Shown here piece after piece: positions 6,666 through 14,692 of a DNA stretch of 18,009 bases. The notes below the pieces were generated by a model. That model ran no database searches. It was not told the DNA's origin and saw only the letters and a list, made by a program, of their open reading frames with translations. Source of the DNA: Acidimicrobiia bacterium (GTDB lineage Bacteria; Actinomycetota; Acidimicrobiia; Acidimicrobiales; Bin134); contig VYDF01000045.1 in assembly GCA_009843565.1 (NCBI GenBank), positions 1 to 18,009 of the forward strand, given 5' to 3'. A program made the position numbers and the translations under genes. Position 1 is the stretch's first letter, and each line of letters begins with the position of its first letter.

Positions 6666-6995
6666 TTACCCCTGCTTGGCTGCTTCTACCGATGGAAAAA
6701 CGCTGATGATCTGGTCAAAGCCGCTGATGCGGAATACATCGCCGACCGACTCGGTCAAAGAGCAGATGCTGAAGGACTTGTTCTGCTTGTCGAGGTTCTG
6801 GGCCGCCATCAGCAGTACCCGCAGCCCCGCGCTGCTGATGTACTCGAGACCGCCGAGATCCAGGATGATTTGCTGGTCGCCGGGATCAAACAACCCTTGC
6901 AGGGACTCCAGGAAATCCGATGCGTTGGATCCGTCGACCCGTCCAGAAGCATTGACTACCAGAGTGTCACCGGAGCGGTCGTGGCTGAATTCCAT
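6666..6995 (-). CDS. STAS-domain anti-sigma factor antagonist
   Basis: A 109-residue single STAS domain of the RsbV/SpoIIAA type. It begins with GDTLVVNASGRVDGSNASDF, the usual first strands and helix, and has the core IILDLGGLEYISSAGLRVLL. In alignment with SpoIIAA, Ser55 falls on the phosphorylated Ser58; the Asp before it is Ser54, a common variant. Unphosphorylated STAS proteins bind the HATPase kinase and free its target; the phosphatase encoded next would reactivate it. The ATG at 6995 has a good ribosome site (GAGAGAGG). It is the first gene of the five-gene operon. Confidence 0.94.
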   Translation of the reverse strand: MEFSHDRSGDTLVVNASGRVDGSNASDFLESLQGLFDPGDQQIILDLGGLEYISSAGLRVLLMAAQNLDKQNKSFSICSLTESVGDVFRISGFDQIISVFPSVEAAKQG

Positions 6996-7129
6996 AGTTG
7001 GGCCTCTCTCGTGGGGTCCTGTCGTGGATCATTCTGTCAGCCGGGAGCATACACAAGCCAATGGTCTCAAGGATAGGGTCGTGACAATTCCCCGGCGTCT
7101 GGTCCCAGGGGTTCACCGCACCTTCGGTG
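6996..7129 (-). promoter_or_regulatory. Upstream region of the signalling operon
   Basis: This 134 bp gap lies between the Ltp2 stop and the STAS ATG and is the only sizeable non-coding space before the operon, so it should hold its promoter. I looked for sigma70-like -35/-10 pairs and for a SigB/SigF-type GTTT...GGGTAT pair and found none convincing. TATGCT (7044-7039) is a possible -10 with no good -35. Identification is by position only. Confidence 0.35.
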
Positions 7130-8308
7130 TCAGCGGGGCTGGGAAAGTATGAGCGCGCTGGTGGGGACGGCGGTACCGGCGGTGGCCAGCACGTTCTCCA
7201 CATTGTCGATCTGATTTACCGAGGTGCCTCGGATCTGGCGAACGCCCTCGGCGATGCCGTTGAGGCCGTGGATGTAGGCCTCGCCGAGTTGGCCCCCGTT
7301 GGTGTTGATGGGAAGACGGCCATCTCGCCCGAGGTGGCCGTCGCGGATGAAGTCCTTCGCCTCGCCCCTGTCGCAGAAGCCGAACTCCTCGAGCTGGGGG
7401 AGGACCAGCGGGGTGAAGTGGTCGTAGATGATGGCGGTCTGGATGTCATCGGCCGTTAGACCGCTCGACTGATAGAGCTGGCGGGCGCACACCCCCATCT
7501 CGGGGATGCCCGTGATGCTGTCTCGGTAATAGCTCTTCATCATGTGCTGGTCTTCGGCGACGCCCTGGGCGGCCGAAGCGATGACTGCCGGCTTCTGCTG
7601 GAGGTCTTTGGCCCGCTCGGCGGTGGTCACCAGCAGGGCTTGGGCCCCGTCGGTTTCCTGGCAGCAGTCCAACAGGCGCAGCGGCTCCACGATCCAGCGG
7701 CTGTTCTGGTGGTCTTCGAGGGTGATGGGCCGCTGGAAGAAGTGGGCGTAGGGGTTGGTGGCGGCAAAGTCCCGGTCGACTACCGACACTCGGCCGAAGT
7801 CCTCAGTAGTGGCGCCGTACTCGTGCAGGTAGCGGGTGGCGAACATGGCCACCCACGAGGCTGGGGTTACCAGCCCGAACGGGGAGCTCCACGAGAAACT
7901 GACTTCTGACGCTTCGGCGCCGGCGGGCCGGTCCTGCACTCCGGCCCCGAATCGGTGCCAGGAGCGCTCGTTGAAGGCCCGATAGCACAGCACGTAGTCG
8001 GCGGCGCCGGAGTAGATGGCCTGGCAGGCCACGGCGATCACTCCGCAGGCCGCCCCGCCTCCGTGATGGACCATGGAGAAGTGGGTCAGCTCTGGGATGC
8101 CCAGGTTGCGGGCCAGCTCGATCTCGGGATTCTGCTCGGCCGAGTAGGTCACGAAGCCGTTGACCTTTTCGGGGGGAAGGCCGGCGTCCTCGCAGGCGGC
8201 CAGGCAGGCCTCCACTGCTTGGTCCATGGGTGTTCGGCCCGAGTCCTTGGTGAACGGGGTGGCACCGATGCCCGCTATGGCGCATTCGTAGGCGTAGTTC
8301 AGGGTCAT
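7130..8308 (-). CDS. ltp2: Ltp2-like thiolase-fold retro-aldolase (lipid-transfer protein family)
   Basis: A 392-residue thiolase-superfamily protein starting ECAIAGIGATPF. In mycobacteria, Ltp2 cleaves the 17-hydroxy side-chain CoA thioester of sterols by a retro-aldol reaction, working with the DUF35 domain of ChsH2. The nucleophilic Cys of true thiolases is replaced in the HHGGGAACG stretch (probably by Gly84). Two tyrosines at positions that I recall as catalytic in Ltp2 are present: Tyr295 (IIYDHFTP) and Tyr345 (GEAYIHGLN). The ATG at 8308 has a good ribosome site (GGAGAG). It lies 9 bp after the hydratase-DUF35 fusion, the same order as chsH2-chsH1-ltp2 in Mycobacterium, which supports the aldolase reading over a beta-oxidation thiolase. 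The exact substrate, sterol or another branched acyl-CoA, is not shown by the sequence. Confidence 0.85.
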   Translation of the reverse strand: MTLNYAYECAIAGIGATPFTKDSGRTPMDQAVEACLAACEDAGLPPEKVNGFVTYSAEQNPEIELARNLGIPELTHFSMVHHGGGAACGVIAVACQAIYSGAADYVLCYRAFNERSWHRFGAGVQDRPAGAEASEVSFSWSSPFGLVTPASWVAMFATRYLHEYGATTEDFGRVSVVDRDFAATNPYAHFFQRPITLEDHQNSRWIVEPLRLLDCCQETDGAQALLVTTAERAKDLQQKPAVIASAAQGVAEDQHMMKSYYRDSITGIPEMGVCARQLYQSSGLTADDIQTAIIYDHFTPLVLPQLEEFGFCDRGEAKDFIRDGHLGRDGRLPINTNGGQLGEAYIHGLNGIAEGVRQIRGTSVNQIDNVENVLATAGTAVPTSALILSQPR

Positions 8309-8317
8309 GGCGCTCTC

Positions 8318-9727
8318 CTACGCTCTGGGCAGGGCTAGATCGACGGTTCCGGAAACGTGGGGGCCCCGGCTGTTTTGACCCCGGAAGGACACTTCGACAA
8401 GGTTCTCTCCGTCGGCCTCCCGCTTGGCGGTGACCGATCCCGACATGGTCATGCAGTCGTAGGGGTAGTTGGGGGCGCCCAGGCTTATCTTCAGGTTCTT
8501 GAAAGCGGCGTCGGGCCCGGCCCAGTCGCTGATGTAGCGGGCCGAGAGACCGCTGGATGTGAGGATGTTCATGAAGATGTCCTCAGAACCCTTCTTGATG
8601 GCCATGTCCCGGTCGTGGTGAACGTCTTGGTAGTCACGCGATGCGATGGCGGTAGAAACGATCAGGGTGGGGGTGAGGGGAATCGGGCACAGCGGCAGTT
8701 CGTCGCCCACGCTCACCTCATCGAAGTTCAGCGTGTTGGGGTTGGGGGGCACCCGGGCCGGCCGGAACACCGGCAGGCTCACATCCTCGTGGGTCTGCAT
8801 GTGCCAGGCTTCCAATGGCATGCCCACCTTTAGCTGGGCAGAGTCGCAGTCGGTGATGTTGGTCACGAGGCGGACGCCCTCTTCCAGCTCCACCAGCCCG
8901 ATATTCAGCGGGTAGTCGAAAGACGGGACCCGGGGGTGGTGGGCCACCACATAGGAGTACAGCGTGCCCTTGCCGGAGGCTGTGATGTAGCCCATCTCAG
9001 TGGCGCCGCAGGCCGGGCAGCGGATGCCGGGCGGGTGCTGGAGGCGCCCGCAGTTGAGGCACTGCTGAATGCGCAGCTCCCCCTCCCGGCTTCCCTGCCA
9101 GAAGAAGTCGGTGTCCTGGTTGCGGCTGGGGCGGGGGCGCGGCGGGCGCTCGCCGGCGGAGTCGCCATCGCCCGCGGTACTGGCGGTTCTACCGGTGCCG
9201 GGGCGGAATTTGAGGATGCGGAAGAACATGGAGCCGACGTGGTCGCCGTGTTGGTCGTGGTACTCGGTCTCGGTGGTGACGAAATGGCCGATGCCCAACG
9301 CGGTCTGCTTCTCTTCCGATACGTCCACCAGCTTGACGACGCCGGTGAGATGGTCGCCGATGTTGAGATAGCGGTGGTACACGTGCTCGGAGTTGGTGGC
9401 CACCACGCCGACATAGCCGGCTTCATCCAGCATGGCGTACACCCCCGAAGCCGGGTCATTGGGGTCGTTGACCCGAGGGATCAGACCGATCATGGTCCAG
9501 GCATTGAGCATCGCCGGAGGGGCGACGATCTTTCCGTGGGGGCCTTGATCGGCTGCGTCTAGGTCGGTGTAGAGGGGATTGGCGTCCTCCATGGCATCGC
9601 ACCAGTGTCGGATCATGGGCTGATTCACCGGGTCGCGAGCGACTGACGGCGTGCCGGTATTCCCGACCTCTTTACGCAGCTTGGCGACGAACGCCTCCTT
9701 CTGCTCGTCGGTCATCTCATCGCTCAT
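8318..9727 (-). CDS. MaoC-like/DUF35/MaoC fusion: one-chain ChsH2-ChsH1-type enoyl-CoA hydratase
   Basis: A 469-residue three-domain protein. Residues 10-180 are a FAS1-like MaoC hot-dog domain. Its DANPLYTD (48-55) has Tyr where active hydratases have His, so it is probably non-catalytic as in ChsH2. A Pro/Arg-rich linker (180-203) leads to a DUF35 domain: zinc ribbon with Cys223, Cys226, Cys237 and Cys240, then an OB fold (250-325). Residues 335-469 are a second MaoC domain with the hydratase motif DYQDVHHD (Asp365, His370). In M. tuberculosis these are two proteins, ChsH2 (hot-dog plus DUF35) and ChsH1, forming the hydratase of cholesterol side-chain degradation; DUF35 also binds Ltp2. The ATG at 9727 has a good ribosome site (AAGGGGAA). 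It is 27 bp after mutM and 9 bp before ltp2. Confidence 0.88.
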   Translation of the reverse strand: MSDEMTDEQKEAFVAKLRKEVGNTGTPSVARDPVNQPMIRHWCDAMEDANPLYTDLDAADQGPHGKIVAPPAMLNAWTMIGLIPRVNDPNDPASGVYAMLDEAGYVGVVATNSEHVYHRYLNIGDHLTGVVKLVDVSEEKQTALGIGHFVTTETEYHDQHGDHVGSMFFRILKFRPGTGRTASTAGDGDSAGERPPRPRPSRNQDTDFFWQGSREGELRIQQCLNCGRLQHPPGIRCPACGATEMGYITASGKGTLYSYVVAHHPRVPSFDYPLNIGLVELEEGVRLVTNITDCDSAQLKVGMPLEAWHMQTHEDVSLPVFRPARVPPNPNTLNFDEVSVGDELPLCPIPLTPTLIVSTAIASRDYQDVHHDRDMAIKKGSEDIFMNILTSSGLSARYISDWAGPDAAFKNLKISLGAPNYPYDCMTMSGSVTAKREADGENLVEVSFRGQNSRGPHVSGTVDLALPRA

Positions 9728-9754
9728 GTGCTTCCCCTTCGACCGCTGCGGACG

Positions 9755-10555
9755 TTATCGCGGCTGGCATTGGGGGCAGAAAGTTAGGGTTCGGGCGTCG
9801 TAAGTGCGGTGTTGTAGTGGAGTGGCGCAGCGCAGACAGGGTTGACCCGAGCGGCCGTAGCAAGCCAGAGCATTCTGGTGGCTCCCCTCACCGCCGTCGG
9901 CGTTGCGGTAGTCCCGCAGTGTGGTTCCGCCGTTAGCCAGCCCAGCCTCGAGCACCTCCACGAGCGCGGCGTGGAGGCTGGTGGCGGCTGAGCGGCTGAT
10001 TCGACGCTTGGCCGGGTGGATTCCGGCCATCCACAGCGCCTCGGTTCCGTAGATGTTGCCGACGCCGGCCACCGGCTTCTGGCTGAGGAGCTGGGTGGGG
10101 ATTCGGCGATGGCTGTTGCGAAGGGCGAGGTAGAAGCCCTCCGGGGTGAATTCAGGGCTGAGGCCGTCGGGGCCCTGGGCAGCCAGCGTGGGAATGGCGT
10201 CGTATTGGCCGGCGGACACGCATCGGATTCGCCCAAAGCGTCGGATGTCGCGATAACCCAGGAACTCGTTGCCGTCGAGTTGCCACCAGGCCCGGATGTA
10301 GGGGTCGCCGGGAGGTTCTGGGGTGATGGCGAGGGAGCCGGTCATGCCCAGGTGGACGATGAGTTCCCGGCCATCGTTGAGGGGGGCGATTAGGTACTTG
10401 CCCTTGCGGTTGAGTCCTTGGAGCGTGGTGCCGATGGCGTCTTTGGCGGGGGTGAATTTCTCTGAATCGTGGGAGTGGGCATCCCGAATACGGCGGCCTT
10501 GAAGCCGGGGTGCCAGTTGGAGGCGGATGGTCTCGACTTCGGGCAGCTCGGGCAC
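9755..10555 (-). CDS. mutM: Formamidopyrimidine-DNA glycosylase (Fpg/MutM)
   Basis: A 266-residue base-excision repair enzyme that removes 8-oxoguanine and ring-opened purines and nicks the abasic site. It starts PELPEVETIR, giving the N-terminal Pro nucleophile (residue 2) and Glu3. Lys53 (RKGKYL), the DIRRFG loop (103-108), Asn167 (VGNIYG) and a C-terminal zinc finger (Cys240, Cys243, Cys260, Cys263) are all present, and the length matches the family. The start is GTG 10555, fixed by the PELPE motif. It begins 3 bp after the nucleotidyltransferase stop. All key residues are intact. The Nei branch is less likely because of PELPEVET and the Gly-rich YRNADGGEGSHQ region. Confidence 0.95.
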   Translation of the reverse strand: MPELPEVETIRLQLAPRLQGRRIRDAHSHDSEKFTPAKDAIGTTLQGLNRKGKYLIAPLNDGRELIVHLGMTGSLAITPEPPGDPYIRAWWQLDGNEFLGYRDIRRFGRIRCVSAGQYDAIPTLAAQGPDGLSPEFTPEGFYLALRNSHRRIPTQLLSQKPVAGVGNIYGTEALWMAGIHPAKRRISRSAATSLHAALVEVLEAGLANGGTTLRDYRNADGGEGSHQNALACYGRSGQPCLRCATPLQHRTYDARTLTFCPQCQPR

Positions 10556-10558
10556 GGG

Positions 10559-11362
10559 TCAGCGGGATTCGAGGGCGGTGCGGGCGATTTGGAGGTCATC
10601 GGGGTTGGTGACGCCGATCCAGGTTTCTTCGGTGGCAACCACTCGAACGGTGAGCGCCCCCTTCTCCATTTCTTCTGCGACGGCGTGAGGGAGGAGGTAT
10701 TCGGCCGTGGGGTTGTCGCAGTTGTCGGCGAGAAAGCGCTCAAAACCGTCTTGGAGGGCATCGATGAACGTCGGGGAGAACGCCCACAAGTTCATGGACA
10801 CGATGGTGTCCTCGGGGAAAGGGTTGTCGGCTCGGGAGATGCCCTCTTCCTCGACGATTCCGACGAGGCGGTCACCGTCAACCTGGCATACGCCGCGGGT
10901 CACGGCGCCCTCGGCCGGAAGGGTGTGATCGATGTGGTAGCCGCACAGCCAGGCCTCGTCGTCGGCCATTGTCTGCATGGCTTGGGCCAGGGCGGCGTAG
11001 GCAGTGGGCCCGTAGTAGTCGTCGGCGTTGCACACCATGAACGGACCGGACACCGCCTCGGCCGCCGCGAGCACGGCATGGGCGGTGCCCCACGGTTTGG
11101 GGCGGGACGGGCCGTGCTCGTCCTGGCGCACATAGGCGATATCGAGATCGTCGGGCAGCCCGCCGCGAGTTTCAAAGTGCTGTTGGACATCGGCCTCGAT
11201 ATCGCTACGCACGATGAGCACCACCCGGTTGGCCCCCGCGGCTCGGGAGTCGGCAATGGCGAAGTCCAAGAACGCCTCTCCGTTGGGTCCCACCTGGGCG
11301 AGCTGCTTGGTTCCGCCAAATCGCGACCCCAGCCCCGCGGCCATAACCACCAACGTGAACAT
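10559..11362 (-). CDS. Sugar-phosphate-type nucleotidyltransferase
   Basis: A 267-residue NTP_transferase-fold protein. The nucleotide-binding signature is VMAAGLGSRFGGTKQ (about 6-20); PWGTAHAV (90-97) and the metal-binding CNADDYYG (111-118) follow. The family transfers a nucleotidyl group from an NTP to a sugar phosphate or similar phosphorylated substrate; the GSRFGGTKQ form with VGPNGE resembles small stand-alone members often seen near kinase-like genes. The substrate cannot be told. The frame is open further upstream (to 11443, inside the helicase gene), but ATG 11362 has a strong ribosome site (GGAAGAAGG) and the fold begins there. It lies 13 bp after the helicase gene and 3 bp before mutM. 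No obvious functional link to repair is known to me. Confidence 0.85.
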   Translation of the reverse strand: MFTLVVMAAGLGSRFGGTKQLAQVGPNGEAFLDFAIADSRAAGANRVVLIVRSDIEADVQQHFETRGGLPDDLDIAYVRQDEHGPSRPKPWGTAHAVLAAAEAVSGPFMVCNADDYYGPTAYAALAQAMQTMADDEAWLCGYHIDHTLPAEGAVTRGVCQVDGDRLVGIVEEEGISRADNPFPEDTIVSMNLWAFSPTFIDALQDGFERFLADNCDNPTAEYLLPHAVAEEMEKGALTVRVVATEETWIGVTNPDDLQIARTALESR

Positions 11363-11375
11363 CGCCTTCTTCCTA

Positions 11376-14300
11376 TCAGGCCGCAGCCGATGCCAGTATT
11401 GCGCGGACTTCCCGTTGGGCTGAGGCCAGTTCGTCGCCGTCAAAGATCACCTCTTCAGCGGTCTGGCTAGCCCGAGCGAACACCAGCACGCAACGGATTA
11501 CCTCTTCACCCACTGCCTGCTCCACCGCCAGCGAATAGGCCGCTACTTGGAGCTTGTAGCGGTCGATCTTGTCTTGGCGGGTCTCGTCGTAGTGGATGTC
11601 GTCGGTCTTGTAGTCCACTACCACCAAGCCATCGTCAGTGCGGTACAGCAGATCGATGTAGCCCTCCACAACCGTGTCATCCACCGGGGCGGCCACGAAT
11701 AGCTCCTTCCAGTGTTCCGAGCCAGCTGCTTCCCGCACAGTCGTGGATGTCAGTACGGACTCGGTCAGTGCTTGCACTGTGTCCCTTTCCGAAGAAATGC
11801 CCTGGGTTTTGGTCTGATCGCCAGCAACCTGATCTAGTTGGTTGGGATCAACGTCAAGCGCCACGGTTTGCAGCACACCGTGAACAGCCCGGCCTACCTT
11901 GGTGCCATAGCGGCCCTTTCTCCAGGTTGACGACTGGCCATCACCTTCATCGGGCCAGTCTTTGGCGAGACCGGGGTCGTCGTCGGGTGCGAGTTGGCCG
12001 GCAATGCGCGATGCACTTAGCGCCAGTGGCTTCTCTGCTGTCTTCAGAGCGGCACTTCGCTCGCTTTGCCACCGAGCAAATGGCAACTCAACGAGAGTCT
12101 TGGACTCGTCAGTTGGAAGGTTTGCGGGCTGCCAGGTTGTTTGGGGGAGCTCGTTGGCGTGGGTCGTCACCATTTCGGCCATGGACAGATTGGTGCGGCT
12201 GCCCCCGTTTCGTTCAACGCGATGAGCCGAAACCACTAAATGGTCTCGGGCCCGAGTAAGGGCCACATACAGCAGACGCACTTGCTCGGCATCATCCATC
12301 AGCTCCTCGCGCCCTACGTGGCTGGCGAAGGTGCCAGTTCGCAGCGACTTGCTCAAGCCCACGCCGTATCCCTCATCCTGAAGCCAAATCAGATTCGCAG
12401 TCATCGAACGAGGCCGAGGGTGGGTGCCTGAAAGGATCACGATGGGGAATTCCCGGCCTTTGGCGGCGTGGATAGTGGTGATTCGTACGGCGTCGTCATC
12501 GGTCTCCGACAAGATGAAGTCAGACTCCCTGACGCGCTCTTCGATCTTGTGGTCAACCCAAGTTATGAATTCACGCAATCCGTGACCCCCGGCCTCCTCG
12601 AACTGACGAGCCTGGTCGATAACGAGATGGAGGCTGCGCCAAACATCTCGAGCACGATGCTGGCCGAAGCAGCCTGATTCCAACAGACGCCGCTCTCGGA
12701 CGATGCACTCAAGCACTTCGCTGGGGTTTAGCCAACGAATCTTGGAGTGCAAGTCGGCCAGCCACGCCATGGCTTCGCCCACAGGATGGTCCTTTTCAAG
12801 ATTCCTGGGGAGCCTGGCGGTGTAGTCCCATTTGCCTCGATGAGCCACCTTGAATTCAAAAAGGTCGTCATCCCCGCAGCCAAAGGCCGGGGAACGCAGA
12901 GCGTTGACCAGGGCGACCTCGTTCGTGGGATCGGCTACCGCCCTGACGACAGCAAGCAGCTCACGGATAGCCTGGCTAGCCCATATGAGGGTGCCGGCCT
13001 CGATCCGGTAGGGGATTTTGTGTCTGTCCAACGCTTCTTCGAGTTGGGGCAGCGATGTGCGAGTGGGCAACAAGATGCAGATGTCTTCCAGTCGGGCCGC
13101 CCGCCAGTATTCCTGGCCGTTCCTGTCCTTGCCGGCACCCACCGACCAGCCTTGATTGATCGCGGTCAAGATGGCTTGGGCGACCTCGTCGGCTTCGGCT
13201 TCCCGTAAACGGATTGCGCGTGTTCCCTTTGGGTGCTCGTTGTTCAGGACCACGACCGGCGATCCAGTCGGGGCACAGCCGCGGACAGGAACCAGAGGCT
13301 GATAGTAGGGCTGAACATGGTCCTGGCCGGGGTTGGGTGGCCTCATGAAGTCACTGAAAAGGTCATTTATCCAGGTGATGACCGGCGCGACGGTTCGGAA
13401 GTTTCGGGTAAGCGTCTTGCGGACCAAGTTCTGGGCTTGTCGTGTCTCGGTGAACACTGCGATGTCTGCACGCCGGAATCGGTAGATGGATTGCTTAGGA
13501 TCGCCCACGAAGAACAGCCGTCCGGGCTGGTCAAGCAGTTGAGAGCGGTGTCCAGTGTCATCGGGCGGGGCGGTGATGAGCTTTGCCAGGTCAACCTGGA
13601 TGGTATCGGTATCTTGGAACTCGTCGAGCAGTAGCCGCTGATAGCGCTGAGCCAAAGCGGCACGGACCCGAGTCCCGTGCTGCGGGTGTCGCAACAAGTC
13701 CCGGGCCAGCACCAGCAGGTCGTGGAACTCGAGCACCCCTCGTTGGCGGCGATCTCTTGCAGCCTCCAAGGTGAATTCTCCCAGCACCCGCGTCAGGCGT
13801 TCGAGAACGGCAGTGGCAATTTGTGTCTTGACTTCCTCTACGGCGTCTCCCAGACCGCTTACTTGTTCACGCACTTCATCCAGCGGGCAGGTCGTGGGCC
13901 AATTGCCCATTTGGCCACGATTGCCTGCCCTGAAGCTGGGCAAAGGGCCGAATAGCAAACGAACCGCCTCTTCGTCGCTGTCGAGGGCGAATTCCAGGCT
14001 GCGGGCCGCGCTGCCAATCTCGTTGAGTCTTGCCAGCATCCTGTCATTGGGGTTTGAGCAGAACTGGGCCAGATCAGCAGTCTCTTGGAACTTCCTTGCC
14101 AGTTCAATGAGGTCGGGCAATTCGACGGGACCAGTGGGAAGCACCTCGTGCTCCATATGCTCAGCCGCCATGTCCCAGTTGTCGTCAAGACTCTGGGCCA
14201 GATTGCGAAGGTGACCGATCTTGATGCCCAGTACTCGGGCCATTTCCACTGTGTGCACATGTTCGGAGCTGTACAAGAGGCGGGCGAGGAACTCCTCCCA

Positions 14301-14690
14301 TCGGTCTTCGAAGCCATTTTGATGACCTACCTCAAGGCGGGGGGGAAGGCCCGCTTCGATGGCGTGGTGAGAGAGAATTCGGAGTGCAAATCCGTGAAGG
14401 GTGGTAATTGCCGCGCCGTCTAGTTGATCCAGAGCCGCGGAATGCTTGCCGGAGGCGGCGAGCTCCTCACGCACGCGGTTCTTGAGTTCGGCCGCAGCTT
14501 TCTCGGTGAACGTAATGGCGGCGATGTTCTCCATGGCTACGCCGGAATCGAGCAGAGCCAGCACCCGCTTGACCAGCGCAGTGGTCTTGCCCGAACCGGC
14601 TCCGGCCTCTACAAATAGGGTTGAATTCAGCTCTTCGGTGATCGCGTCTCGGTCTGCCTGGTCGCTAGCGGCGTTTTCAATCGGACCCAT
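11376..14690 (-). CDS. AddA/AdnB-like UvrD helicase with C-terminal PD-(D/E)XK nuclease
   Basis: A large subunit of a double-strand-break resection complex: an SF1A helicase joined to a RecB-type nuclease. Motif I is EAGAGSGKTT (30-39, Lys37), II LLLDEFQDTD (Asp358, Glu359), III FVGDPKQSIYRFR (396-408), IV LTRNFRT, V TIHAAKGREFPIV (741-753) and VI LYVALTRARDHL (809-820). The nuclease has His939 (GRAVHG), Asp1015 (EGYIDLL), Asp1028 and Lys1030 (VVDYKTD) and QVAAY. All catalytic residues look present. Residue numbers count from a TTG at 14696 that would overlap the upstream stop; ATG 14690, two codons in, is taken as the start because of spacing from GAGG. The partner nuclease is the gene just upstream. 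Length and order (1056 then about 1100 residues) also resemble mycobacterial AdnA-AdnB, so AddA or AdnB type is left open. Confidence 0.93.
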   Translation of the reverse strand: MGPIENAASDQADRDAITEELNSTLFVEAGAGSGKTTALVKRVLALLDSGVAMENIAAITFTEKAAAELKNRVREELAASGKHSAALDQLDGAAITTLHGFALRILSHHAIEAGLPPRLEVGHQNGFEDRWEEFLARLLYSSEHVHTVEMARVLGIKIGHLRNLAQSLDDNWDMAAEHMEHEVLPTGPVELPDLIELARKFQETADLAQFCSNPNDRMLARLNEIGSAARSLEFALDSDEEAVRLLFGPLPSFRAGNRGQMGNWPTTCPLDEVREQVSGLGDAVEEVKTQIATAVLERLTRVLGEFTLEAARDRRQRGVLEFHDLLVLARDLLRHPQHGTRVRAALAQRYQRLLLDEFQDTDTIQVDLAKLITAPPDDTGHRSQLLDQPGRLFFVGDPKQSIYRFRRADIAVFTETRQAQNLVRKTLTRNFRTVAPVITWINDLFSDFMRPPNPGQDHVQPYYQPLVPVRGCAPTGSPVVVLNNEHPKGTRAIRLREAEADEVAQAILTAINQGWSVGAGKDRNGQEYWRAARLEDICILLPTRTSLPQLEEALDRHKIPYRIEAGTLIWASQAIRELLAVVRAVADPTNEVALVNALRSPAFGCGDDDLFEFKVAHRGKWDYTARLPRNLEKDHPVGEAMAWLADLHSKIRWLNPSEVLECIVRERRLLESGCFGQHRARDVWRSLHLVIDQARQFEEAGGHGLREFITWVDHKIEERVRESDFILSETDDDAVRITTIHAAKGREFPIVILSGTHPRPRSMTANLIWLQDEGYGVGLSKSLRTGTFASHVGREELMDDAEQVRLLYVALTRARDHLVVSAHRVERNGGSRTNLSMAEMVTTHANELPQTTWQPANLPTDESKTLVELPFARWQSERSAALKTAEKPLALSASRIAGQLAPDDDPGLAKDWPDEGDGQSSTWRKGRYGTKVGRAVHGVLQTVALDVDPNQLDQVAGDQTKTQGISSERDTVQALTESVLTSTTVREAAGSEHWKELFVAAPVDDTVVEGYIDLLYRTDDGLVVVDYKTDDIHYDETRQDKIDRYKLQVAAYSLAVEQAVGEEVIRCVLVFARASQTAEEVIFDGDELASAQREVRAILASAAA

Positions 14691-14692
14691 CG

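Noticed and set aside
7114..7130. Small hairpin (CACCG...CGGTG, or CACC-GAA-GGTG) just after the Ltp2 stop as a terminator
   Set aside because: The stem is only four or five pairs and no T-run follows, so it is not a convincing intrinsic terminator.
7803..8285. A 160-residue minus-strand frame within the Ltp2-like gene
   Set aside because: It is an Arg/Gly-rich alternative frame of a high-GC gene, without domain similarity.
10469..11470. A 333-residue plus-strand frame opposite the nucleotidyltransferase
   Set aside because: It is Gly/Val/His-rich shadow coding; the minus-strand frame has nucleotidyltransferase motifs and a good ribosome site.
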